Origin: Bacteroidota bacterium
Lineage (GTDB): Bacteria > Bacteroidota > Bacteroidia > Chitinophagales > Chitinophagaceae
Assembly (NCBI GenBank): GCA_947462495.1
Contig: CANHOY010000120.1
Span: forward strand, 1 to 5,432
DNA length: 5,432 bases
Reading direction: 5' to 3'
A model generated the notes under the pieces. That model was not told where the DNA came from and did no database searches. It saw only the letters and a program-made list of their open reading frames with translations. How positions within the stretch are numbered: position 1 is the stretch's first letter; the number at the start of each line of letters is the position of its first letter. The position numbers and the translations under genes were made by a program. Of the stretch, positions 1 to 5,432 are shown one piece after another.

Positions 1-1303
1 AAATTCTTTTTATATGCGCACCCAGCGCTTGCAAACGAGTATCAATGTTTTGATAGCCTCTATCAATTTGTTCAATATTTTGAATCGTACTTTTTCCTTC
101 GGCGCTTAAAGCGGCAATCAGTAAGGCTTGTCCAGCACGGATATCAGGGCTGCTCATGGTAATGCCGCGTAATGGATATCTGCGACCCAATCCTATCACG
201 GTGGCACGGTGCGGGTCACACAAAATAATTTGCGCACCCATATCAATCAATTTATCTGTAAAAAACAATCTACTCTCAAACATTTTTTGATGAATCAATA
301 CGCTGCCCTTGGCTTGAATGGCAGTTACCAAAACAATACTTAAAAGGTCGGGTGTAAAACCAGGCCAAGGATTGTCATAGATAGTTAAAATACCGCCATC
401 CATAAAAGTTTGTATCTCGTAAATATCTTGAGCAGGAATATAAATGTCATCTCCTTTAATCGTAAAATCAATTCCTAGTAAACGAAATTTATCAGGAATA
501 ATACCCAAGTGTTCTACGCCCACATTCTTAATAGTAATTTCACTTTTTGTCATGGCGGCTAGTCCAATGAAAGAACCAATTTCAATCATGTCGGGTAAAA
601 TTCGATGGCTAGTACCATTTAGTTTAGTAACGCCTTCAATTTTTAAAAGGTTACTTCCTATGCCTGTAATTTTAGCGCCCATTTTATTCAACATCAAACA
701 AAGTTGTTGTATATAAGGCTCACAAGCTGCATTGTAAATGGTTGTAATGCCTTCTGCTAAAACAGCAGCCATTAAAATATTAGCGGTCCCCGTAACGGAA
801 GGCTCATCTAATAACATGTAGGTACCAATTAAATTTTCAGCTTTTAAAGTAAAGCAAGCAAGCTTATCATCATACGCATATTTAGCACCTAATTTTTCAA
901 ATCCAATAATATGGGTATCTAATCTTCTTCTTCCAATTTTATCTCCACCTGGTTTTGGTAAATAGGCAATTTTAAATCGGGCTAAGATGGGTCCGGCCAA
1001 CATCACACTACCACGTAATCTTCCACTTTTAGTTTTAAAATCTTCAGAAGCTAAATAAGCAGGATCAATTTTATCAGCTTTGAAACGATATTCGCCCTCA
1101 CTTAATTTTTCTACCGAAACGCCCATGGCTTGTAAAAGCTCCATTAATAAATTAACATCAACAATATTGGGAATATTAGAAATAGTAATAGGTTCGGCGC
1201 TCAACACTACTGCAGACAAAACTTGCAGTGCTTCATTTTTTGCTCCTTGTGGAGTGATGCTTCCTTTTAATGCATGACCTCCTATTACTTCAAATGAACT
1301 CAT
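1..1303 (-). CDS. murA: UDP-N-acetylglucosamine 1-carboxyvinyltransferase (MurA), 3' end cut by window edge
   Basis: MurA transfers enolpyruvate from PEP to UDP-GlcNAc in the cytoplasm, the first committed step of peptidoglycan synthesis. I translated 434 codons from the ATG at 1301-1303; E. coli MurA has 419 residues, so only a few C-terminal codons should be missing. Both halves of the EPSP-synthase-like fold are present. Visible active-site features are GAKN (Lys22, Asn23), RLRGS (95-99), the loop PGGDKIGRRR (118-127, with Arg126 matching E. coli Arg120), Asp319 in GFTPDL, DIRAGQ (387-392) and IDRGY (413-417, with Arg415 matching E. coli Arg397). The odd point is Asp121 (codon GAT on the minus strand, 941-943) where most MurA proteins have the catalytic Cys115. 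Asp variants remain active but are not alkylated by fosfomycin. The gene starts 36 bp after the DUF4290 gene with no Shine-Dalgarno sequence, so it is probably co-transcribed with it. The family assignment is essentially certain; choice of murA over a murA2/murZ paralogue name is conventional. Confidence 0.96.
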   Translation of the reverse strand, partial: MSSFEVIGGHALKGSITPQGAKNEALQVLSAVVLSAEPITISNIPNIVDVNLLMELLQAMGVSVEKLSEGEYRFKADKIDPAYLASEDFKTKSGRLRGSVMLAGPILARFKIAYLPKPGGDKIGRRRLDTHIIGFEKLGAKYAYDDKLACFTLKAENLIGTYMLLDEPSVTGTANILMAAVLAEGITTIYNAACEPYIQQLCLMLNKMGAKITGIGSNLLKIEGVTKLNGTSHRILPDMIEIGSFIGLAAMTKSEITIKNVGVEHLGIIPDKFRLLGIDFTIKGDDIYIPAQDIYEIQTFMDGGILTIYDNPWPGFTPDLLSIVLVTAIQAKGSVLIHQKMFESRLFFTDKLIDMGAQIILCDPHRATVIGLGRRYPLRGITMSSPDIRAGQALLIAALSAEGKSTIQNIEQIDRGYQNIDTRLQALGAHIKRI

Positions 1304-1339
1304 AACTTGGATTAATAGTTGGGATATAGTTGAGGGATA

Positions 1340-2029
1340 CTAAAAACGCTTCTTGAAATTGCGGTTGTTATTATTTCTTCCACCACCTGGCCCACCACCA
1401 GGGCCACGTCCTCCGCGGTTATTATTATTATTGCGATTATTTTGCCAACGGCCTCCCGCAGGACGATATTCGTCTCTTTCAAAATTCTGGTTGCGATGTT
1501 TAATATAAGGGGTGTTGCTAAATTCTAATTCACCACCAGTGATTGCATTCAATTCATTTCTTATGGCATCATCTTGAACCAATTCTTTATGCCAGTTGCT
1601 ATAAGCCAATTTCATGTAATGAGCAATAGCATGTGCAAAGCCTGCTTTTTTCTCTTCATCTTTTTCCACCATGGCCTTATCAATGACCAGTTCTAAGTTT
1701 TTACCTAAGTGAGCATACTTAATCTTGCGTTTTGGATAAGGCAAAGGATCAGGTTTTTGCTTATAAGTTTCTTTGGTAGGGATAGGGTAAGGACTGTCCA
1801 CCTCTAATTTAAAGTTGCTCATAAAAAATAGGTGGTCCCATAATTTATGCTTGTAATCCTCAATATTTTTAAGTTGGGGGTTCAAAAAGCCCATCAATTC
1901 AATGACCACTTGGGCTTGTTCCTGTCTTTTGGCTCGGTCTTCAATGGTCATAAGATGGTCTACCATCCTCTGAACGTGACGGCCATACTCCCTCATCCCC
2001 ATAATACTTCTTGCTGTATTGTATTCCAT
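1340..2029 (-). CDS. DUF4290 domain protein with Asn/Gly/Arg-rich C-terminal tail
   Basis: The protein has 229 residues, starts MEYNTARS and has no known biochemical function. I recognise the Bacteroidota-specific DUF4290 family from the N-terminal pattern EYGRHVQRMVDH (14-25), TIEDR (28-32) and YKHKLWDHLFFMSNFKLE (59-76). There is no signal peptide or membrane helix, so it should be cytoplasmic. The body (about 1-185) is mainly helical and charged. Residues 191-229 form a low-complexity tail of Asn runs, Gly runs and RGG-like repeats ending in FKKRF, which suggests nucleic-acid binding, but that is inference. I chose the ATG at 2027-2029 because the family begins MEYN. The frame stays open upstream to an ATG at 2099-2101, but that start would overlap the 5' end of the divergent pheS and adds residues the family lacks. 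murA follows after 36 bp. DUF4290 next to murA is, from memory, a recurring order in Bacteroidota, hinting at a link to envelope growth. Confidence 0.88.
   Translation of the reverse strand: MEYNTARSIMGMREYGRHVQRMVDHLMTIEDRAKRQEQAQVVIELMGFLNPQLKNIEDYKHKLWDHLFFMSNFKLEVDSPYPIPTKETYKQKPDPLPYPKRKIKYAHLGKNLELVIDKAMVEKDEEKKAGFAHAIAHYMKLAYSNWHKELVQDDAIRNELNAITGGELEFSNTPYIKHRNQNFERDEYRPAGGRWQNNRNNNNNRGGRGPGGGPGGGRNNNNRNFKKRF
1343..1459 (-). repeat. Low-complexity coding tract (RGG/poly-Asn/poly-Gly tail of the DUF4290 protein)
   Basis: The final 39 codons before the stop encode almost only Asn, Gly and Arg, with a few Pro, Phe and Lys. They include two Asn-rich runs separated by a GGRGPGGGPGGG segment. 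On the plus strand this shows as runs of ttattatt and ccaccacc triplets around 1378-1440. Such triplet tracts are prone to slippage, so tail length may vary between strains. Confidence 0.8.
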
Positions 2030-2051
2030 GTAATTATTACTTCTCGAGTAA

Positions 2052-2059
2052 CAAATGTA
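2052..2059 (-). promoter_or_regulatory. Candidate Bacteroidota -7 box for the DUF4290-murA operon
   Basis: On the minus strand these bases read TACATTTG, a full match to the Bacteroidota -7 consensus TAnnTTTG. It lies 22 bases before the ATG at 2029 and would give a leader of roughly 15-20 bases. No good TTTG or TTG -33 element stands at the expected 19-21 base spacing; the nearest TTG is about 29 bases upstream, inside pheS. The call therefore rests on the -7 box and its position in the 53-bp divergent gap. Confidence 0.4.
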
Positions 2060-2082
2060 AGGATTTATTTTATCTTCGTACC

Positions 2083-3120
2083 ATGGAGCAATTGTTAGCA
2101 CAAATCGAATCTATTCAAAAAGAAATCGCCGCCACGGTGGCCAAGACCACAGCCGAGGTGGAAGCCTACCGAATTAAATACTTGGGAACCAAAGGTTTGG
2201 TCAAGCAAATTATGGGGGAGATGAAAAATGTGCCAGTGGAGCAGAAAAAAGAATTTGGCCAAATATTGAATGCTTTTAAAATTGTAGCTGAAGAAAAATT
2301 AGAAGTCTTATTAGCAGCATTGGGAGAGCAAGATGAAAACAATGCAACCATAGATACTACTTTACCAGGAGATCCTATTTCAGTGGGCACTAGACATCCA
2401 TTAAATTTAGTGCGCAATCAAATGGTGTCTATTTTTAAAAGATTAGGTTTTGCAGTAGCAGAGGGACCAGAAGTAGAAGATGACTGGCATAATTTTGGTG
2501 CGATGAATTTACCTGCCGATCATCCAGCGCGAGATATGCAGGACACCTTTTATGTTCAAGAAGCAACAGAAAATAATTCAGCGTGGTTGTTAAGAACTCA
2601 TACTTCTAGTGTGCAAGCACGTGTAATGGAAACACAAAAACCGCCTATTCGTGTAATTTGTCCTGGTCGTGTTTATCGCAATGAAACTATTTCTGCAAGA
2701 GCACATTGTTTTTTTCATCAAGTAGAAGGATTGTATATCGATGAAAATGTAAGCTTCGCAGATTTAAAACAAACACTTTATTTTTTCGTGCAAGAAATGT
2801 TTGGCAAAGAGGTGAAGGTACGATTCCGTCCAAGTTATTTTCCCTTTACAGAACCTAGTGCCGAAATGGATATAAGCTGTCAAATATGCGCTGGTAAAGG
2901 ATGTAATATATGTAAGCACACTGGATGGGTAGAAATTTTAGGCAGTGGTATGGTACATCCCAATGTGTTAAAAAACTTTGGAATAGATCCAGAAAAATAT
3001 ACTGGTTTTGCTTTTGGTATGGGAGTGGAAAGAATTACTCAATTAAAATACCAAGTAAACGACTTACGTTTATATTCTCAAAACGACTTACGCTTTTTGC
3101 AACAGTTTAAGAGTGTCTGA
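2083..3120 (+). CDS. pheS: Phenylalanine--tRNA ligase alpha subunit
   Basis: PheS is the catalytic alpha chain of the cytoplasmic (alpha-beta)2 synthetase that charges tRNA-Phe. The product has 345 residues, at the long end of the bacterial range. Residues 1-85 form the N-terminal coiled-coil arm that contacts tRNA. The class II core follows: LPGDPISVGTRHPLN (94-108, motif 1 region), GPEVEDDWHNF (128-138), HPARDMQDTFY (147-157), LRTHTSSVQAR (170-180), motif 2 GRVYRNE (195-201) with FHQVEGL (211-217), RFRPSYFPFTEPSAE (247-261), and motif 3 FGMGVERI (311-318). A four-Cys insert (C266, C269, C274, C277) precedes GWVEILGSGMVHPN. The Phe-pocket Ala (E. coli Ala294) is present as Ala310. I chose the ATG at 2083 because the open frame upstream to 2011 encodes an unrelated Cys/Tyr-rich stretch antisense to the DUF4290 gene. 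recO follows after 9 bp. The pheT partner is not adjacent, so the subunits are made from separate loci. Confidence 0.97.
   Translation: MEQLLAQIESIQKEIAATVAKTTAEVEAYRIKYLGTKGLVKQIMGEMKNVPVEQKKEFGQILNAFKIVAEEKLEVLLAALGEQDENNATIDTTLPGDPISVGTRHPLNLVRNQMVSIFKRLGFAVAEGPEVEDDWHNFGAMNLPADHPARDMQDTFYVQEATENNSAWLLRTHTSSVQARVMETQKPPIRVICPGRVYRNETISARAHCFFHQVEGLYIDENVSFADLKQTLYFFVQEMFGKEVKVRFRPSYFPFTEPSAEMDISCQICAGKGCNICKHTGWVEILGSGMVHPNVLKNFGIDPEKYTGFAFGMGVERITQLKYQVNDLRLYSQNDLRFLQQFKSV
2874..2913 (+). other. CxxC-x4-CxxC insert in PheS (possible zinc knuckle)
   Basis: This stretch encodes the paired-cysteine insert of PheS: C266-x2-C269-x4-C274-x2-C277, reading SCQICAGKGCNICKHTG. E. coli PheS has a short glycine-containing turn with no cysteines here. 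I recall similar inserts in PheS of Bacteroidota and Chlamydiae, so it is probably lineage-typical. The spacing fits a small metal-binding ribbon, but metal binding is inferred from cysteine spacing only. Confidence 0.6.
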
Positions 3121-3129
3121 TAAATAATT

Positions 3130-3864
3130 ATGTTACACAACACCAAGGGTATTGTTTTACGCGTCACCAAGTATGGTGATACGAGCATCATTATGACTGC
3201 CTATACCGAACTTTTTGGATTGCAACAATACATTGTAAAAGGAGTGAGAGTAACCAGTAAAAAGGGCGCCAACAAAGGAGTGTTTTATCAACCTGCTGCT
3301 ATTTTGCAAATGGAAGTATACCATGCACCTATGAAGCAATTACAAATGGTGAAGGAGGTAAGTTGGGATTATGTTTATCAAAATGTATATTCCGATGTCT
3401 TACGTAATGCAGTAGCTACCTATATTGTAGAAGTGTTGCAACAAACCATGCAACCCGAACCTCATCCAGAATTATTTTATTTAATCGAAGATACTTTTAA
3501 GCAGTTAGACAAAGGGGGTTCTAATTTAGTAGGCAATTTACCTATCTACTTTCTAATTCATTTAAGTCAAACCATGGGCTTTGGCTTACAAGGAAAGTAC
3601 AGTCCAACTACTTCAGTATTAGATGTGCGGGAAGGGCAATTTGTTGCCGCTACCCCAATACATCCTTATTTTTTAGAAGGGCAAGAAGCACAAACGGCTT
3701 CTTCTTTTTTACAAGTGCAATTTTATAATGATTTAGAAAACATCGTATTAAATGGTATGCAAAGAAAGAAGATATTAGAGTTATTTCAGCTATCACTAAG
3801 TTGGCACTATAAAAAATTTAGTGAAATTAAATCACTGCCTATATTGCAAGAAGTATTGAGGTAA
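3130..3864 (+). CDS. recO: DNA repair protein RecO
   Basis: RecO works with RecR and RecF to load RecA onto SSB-coated single-stranded DNA in gap repair and RecF-pathway recombination. The product is 244 residues, normal for the family. The N-terminus (about 1-80) is the OB-fold: MLHNTKGIVLRVTKYGDTS, then LFGLQQYIVKGVR (28-40) and FYQPAAILQMEVYH (52-65). The rest is the helical RecO C-terminal domain, with an LSQTMGFGL segment (145-153) where many RecO proteins carry LGF followed by a zinc finger. There is no cysteine anywhere in this protein, so the C4 zinc site of Deinococcus-type RecO is absent, as it also is in E. coli RecO. The start is 9 bp after the pheS stop (TGA then an immediate TAA), which suggests one transcript with pheS. 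There is no Shine-Dalgarno sequence. Sequence divergence is typical for RecO, and the assignment rests mainly on the N-terminal OB-fold pattern. Confidence 0.92.
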   Translation: MLHNTKGIVLRVTKYGDTSIIMTAYTELFGLQQYIVKGVRVTSKKGANKGVFYQPAAILQMEVYHAPMKQLQMVKEVSWDYVYQNVYSDVLRNAVATYIVEVLQQTMQPEPHPELFYLIEDTFKQLDKGGSNLVGNLPIYFLIHLSQTMGFGLQGKYSPTTSVLDVREGQFVAATPIHPYFLEGQEAQTASSFLQVQFYNDLENIVLNGMQRKKILELFQLSLSWHYKKFSEIKSLPILQEVLR

Positions 3865-3938
3865 AATATTAATAAATTAATCCAGTTTAGTTTATGTAAA
3901 AACTTTATTTTATTTATATTTAAGTTCATAAATTAACT

Positions 3939-4730
3939 ATGGAAGTACATCACCCACACCAACATCCCCAACACCCCAAAAAGTGGAAAGAATATTTAGT
4001 TGAATTTTTAATGCTTTTTTTAGCAGTAAGTATGGGTTTTGTAGCAGAGAACCTCCGAGAAAAACATATCGAAAACGAAAGGTCGGAGGAATTAATTCAG
4101 GCTTTTATCATTGATTTGAAAGAGAATCAAAAGCAATTAGATTCTATAATTTTAAAGAATCAACAAATTTCAAATTATTTCGATTCCTTGAGTATGAATC
4201 ATGCAACGATTAACAAAACGATCAATTTAGCTGATTTAGCTTATTCATTAGATTTTTGGATCTATCGATTTATAAATCGTAAAATAATATTTGAGCAAAT
4301 GAAAAGCTCAGGCGCTTTAAGATATATTCAAAATAAAGAAGTTTTAAAAGCAATTTTACAATATGAGGAGCATGCTAATTTGGCCGAAACGAGATCAATG
4401 GAAACAGAAACCCAATATTACTTTGATCATTTCAGACCTGGTTTACAAAAATTACTACCCCCGTCTTTTTTTATTTTGAGAGGCATTGGCAATACCTCTA
4501 TTAGAAAAATAGCTATTGCTGTTCATCCTGGCTTTACTAAAAATTTCAATCTACATGAAAAGGAATTAAGAAAACAGCTAGAGGATACCAAGCTTTCCAT
4601 GGATCAAATTAGGGAATTATCAAAACTTTGGGCTCACAGAGAGGAGCGATTGGAACTTAGTTTAATATCTCAGTTAGCACTAAGAAAAGAAGGCATACAA
4701 TTGCTTCAGTTATTAGAACATCCAGAATAG
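3939..4730 (+). CDS. Single-pass membrane protein with His-rich N-terminus, DUF6090-like family
   Basis: The product has 263 residues and unknown function. The first 13 residues hold five histidines (4, 5, 7, 9, 12) mixed with Pro and Gln, followed by a basic KKWKEY. One hydrophobic helix spans about 20-36 (LVEFLMLFLAVSMGFVA) and is followed by ENLREKHIENERS. The remainder is soluble and largely alpha-helical, with likely coiled-coil segments at 45-75 and 205-250. The layout matches Bacteroidota proteins grouped as DUF6090: a membrane anchor near the start, a leucine-rich DLKENQKQLD helix, and the signature FEQMKSSGALRYIQNKEVLKA (118-138). No catalytic motif is visible. With the basic residues before the helix, the His-rich end is probably cytoplasmic and the bulk periplasmic, though this is inference. 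It lies 74 bp after recO in AT-rich DNA, so it probably has its own promoter. I am sure it is a gene and moderately sure of the family. Confidence 0.85.
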   Translation: MEVHHPHQHPQHPKKWKEYLVEFLMLFLAVSMGFVAENLREKHIENERSEELIQAFIIDLKENQKQLDSIILKNQQISNYFDSLSMNHATINKTINLADLAYSLDFWIYRFINRKIIFEQMKSSGALRYIQNKEVLKAILQYEEHANLAETRSMETETQYYFDHFRPGLQKLLPPSFFILRGIGNTSIRKIAIAVHPGFTKNFNLHEKELRKQLEDTKLSMDQIRELSKLWAHREERLELSLISQLALRKEGIQLLQLLEHPE

Positions 4731-4814
4731 CTAATCGCTGTTTTTACTTCTACGGTGTCGGCGCCAGATGATAAGTAATATTGCGATGATGCCAAATAAT
4801 ATGGGGAAGGTCAT
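4731..4814 (-). CDS. Possible 27-residue basic single-pass membrane peptide
   Basis: The minus strand encodes 27 residues from the ATG at 4812-4814 to the TAG at 4731-4733. They read MTFPILFGIIAILLIIW followed by RRHRRSKNSD: a 16-17 residue hydrophobic helix ending in Trp, then a strongly basic tail, a classic small membrane protein layout with the C-terminus predicted in the cytoplasm. Its stop abuts the stop of the convergent membrane-protein gene with no bases between them. It fills most of an otherwise empty gap, and coding would explain the locally higher GC around 4753-4775. Against it: the ORF is very short, there is no ribosome binding site, and no clear promoter. Alternatively the hydrophobic reading is chance in AT-rich DNA. 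Confidence 0.4.
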   Translation of the reverse strand: MTFPILFGIIAILLIIWRRHRRSKNSD

Positions 4815-4872
4815 AATAGAAATTTAATACCACAATCTACGAAAATTAGATAGCTTTAATATACTATAGCTT
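4815..4872. other. AT-rich divergent gap between the small membrane ORF and the GDPD gene
   Basis: These 58 bases would have to hold the promoters for both directions. The best plus-strand -7 candidate is TAGCTTTA at 4851-4858, one base off TAnnTTTG, about 14 bases before the GDPD start, with no convincing -33 partner. A short inverted repeat ATCTA-n7-TAGAT (4835-4851) lies just upstream and overlaps it by one base. Neither is strong enough to name as a defined site. Confidence 0.25.
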
Positions 4873-5432
4873 ATGAAATTCAACCTAATTACTACAGTCT
4901 TTATAATGCTTGCGGCATTTACTAGTTGTTCCATCATTCAACCTACTAGCCTAAAAAATAATAAAATGGATTATCAAGCGCATCGTGGAGGTAGAGGCTT
5001 AATGCCAGAAAATACTATTGCTGCTATGTTATCAGTGATGGATAATGAAAAGGTAAGTACCCTTGAAATGGACTTAGCCATTACTAAGGATAAGCAAGTG
5101 GTGGTTTCACATGATCCTAATTTAAATCCTTTAATTACCACCAAGCAGGATGGAACTTATATTTCAGCAGAGGAAATAAATAAATACATTATTTATCAAA
5201 TGGATTATGCCACGCTAGAAAAGTATGATGTGGGTTTGAAAACACATCCAGGTTTTACGAGTCAGCAAAAATTAGCCGCTTCCATACCATTGCTCATTCA
5301 TTTAATAGACAGTGTGGAATTAAAGTCTAAGGCTACTAGCAGAAAAATGAATTATAATATGGAGATAAAATCGGTGGAGGGTAAAGATGGTATAGAACAT
5401 CCTGGTCCAGATGAGTTTGTAGATTTAGTAGT
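4873..5432 (+). CDS. Glycerophosphodiester phosphodiesterase family lipoprotein, 3' end cut by window edge
   Basis: GDPD enzymes hydrolyse glycerophosphodiesters to glycerol-3-phosphate and an alcohol using a TIM-barrel fold. 186 complete codons are present. Residues 1-19 form a lipoprotein signal peptide, MKFNLITTVFIMLAAFTSC, with Cys19 as the lipidation site, so the enzyme should be anchored in the envelope facing the periplasm or surface. The GDPD signature follows: HRGGRGLMPENT (37-48) with the catalytic His37 and Glu46, EMD (65-67) for metal binding, HDP (80-82) with the second catalytic His, and NMEIKS (162-167). The roughly 80-residue insert between HDP and EIK, including YDVG (118-121), suits the substrate-binding insertion of secreted GDPDs. 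I chose the ATG at 4873 because it provides the signal peptide; a later in-frame ATG (Met32) would lose it. The second half of the barrel lies outside the window, so completeness and substrate cannot be judged. Confidence 0.93.
   Translation, partial: MKFNLITTVFIMLAAFTSCSIIQPTSLKNNKMDYQAHRGGRGLMPENTIAAMLSVMDNEKVSTLEMDLAITKDKQVVVSHDPNLNPLITTKQDGTYISAEEINKYIIYQMDYATLEKYDVGLKTHPGFTSQQKLAASIPLLIHLIDSVELKSKATSRKMNYNMEIKSVEGKDGIEHPGPDEFVDLV

Noticed and set aside
444..1277. Plus-strand open frames of 90 and 65 residues across the murA region
   Set aside because: They are antisense to a strongly conserved murA frame, and their translations show no recognisable domain.
1304..1339. Repeated CAACTAT (minus strand) between the DUF4290 gene and murA
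   Set aside because: A 7-base direct repeat in a short AT-rich spacer is easily chance and matches no known operator.
2011..2082. Upstream extension of pheS to an ATG at 2011
   Set aside because: The added residues (MLYCIPCNYYF...) are unlike any PheS N-terminus and lie antisense to the start of the DUF4290 gene.
2030..2101. Upstream extension of the DUF4290 gene to an ATG at 2099-2101
   Set aside because: It would overlap the pheS start on the other strand and run through both candidate promoters, and the family normally begins at MEYN.
3157..3339. Minus-strand open frame of 60 residues inside recO, and similar shadow frames within pheS
   Set aside because: They lie wholly within conserved genes, and their composition looks like a reverse reading of those genes.
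3130..3864. RecO without cysteines as a degenerate or broken gene
   Set aside because: Many RecO proteins, including that of E. coli, lack the zinc site. Length and the OB-fold pattern are normal, so it should be functional.
3865..3938. Possible promoter TATATTTA (3915-3922) and palindrome ATTAAT-AA-ATTAAT (3868-3881) after recO
   Set aside because: The -7 match has one mismatch and only a TTTA at the -33 position. The palindrome is AT-only with no loop or T-tract, so in such AT-rich DNA neither stands above chance as a promoter or terminator.
4754..4765. Hairpin GGTG-TCGG-CGCC as a terminator after the DUF6090-like gene
   Set aside because: The stem is only four pairs including a G-T, and no T-run follows.
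1..5432. An undescribed defence, secretion or mobile system
   Set aside because: Every sizeable gene fits a housekeeping or common Bacteroidota family. I see no transposase, integrase, nuclease-toxin pair, repeat array or shift in base composition.

Overview
The window looks like ordinary chromosomal housekeeping DNA from a low-GC member of the Bacteroidota, probably the Chitinophagales/Chitinophagaceae. That rests on four things: a DUF4290 gene directly upstream of murA, the Bacteroidota style of PheS and RecO, the absence of Shine-Dalgarno sequences, and a TAnnTTTG-type -7 box. The family-level placement is a judgement from protein flavour, not a computed result. I see no mobile element, CRISPR array, tRNA or rRNA, and no gene-free stretch longer than about 150 bases.

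Left part, minus strand (1-2029): a DUF4290 gene with an Asn/Gly/Arg-rich tail is followed 36 bp downstream by murA, the first committed enzyme of peptidoglycan synthesis, which runs off the left edge almost complete. The two are probably one operon. MurA carries Asp at the position of the usual catalytic Cys (Cys115 in E. coli), the change known to make MurA insensitive to fosfomycin.

Centre, plus strand (2083-3864): pheS (phenylalanyl-tRNA synthetase alpha chain) is divergent from the DUF4290 gene across only 53 bp. It is followed after 9 bp by recO (recombination mediator), probably co-transcribed. The partner pheT is not next to pheS here.

Right part (3939-5432): a plus-strand gene encodes a single-pass membrane protein with a His-rich N-terminus that resembles the Bacteroidota DUF6090-type family. 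A possible 27-residue basic single-pass membrane peptide lies convergent to it on the minus strand, with the two stop codons touching. Last is the 5' part of a lipoprotein glycerophosphodiester phosphodiesterase gene, cut by the right edge.

The genes serve unrelated housekeeping roles: wall synthesis, translation, DNA repair, and envelope or phosphodiester metabolism. I do not see a convincing undescribed multi-gene system. The points most worth a second look are the Asp-type MurA, the low-complexity tail on the DUF4290 protein, the small convergent membrane ORF and the His-rich membrane protein.
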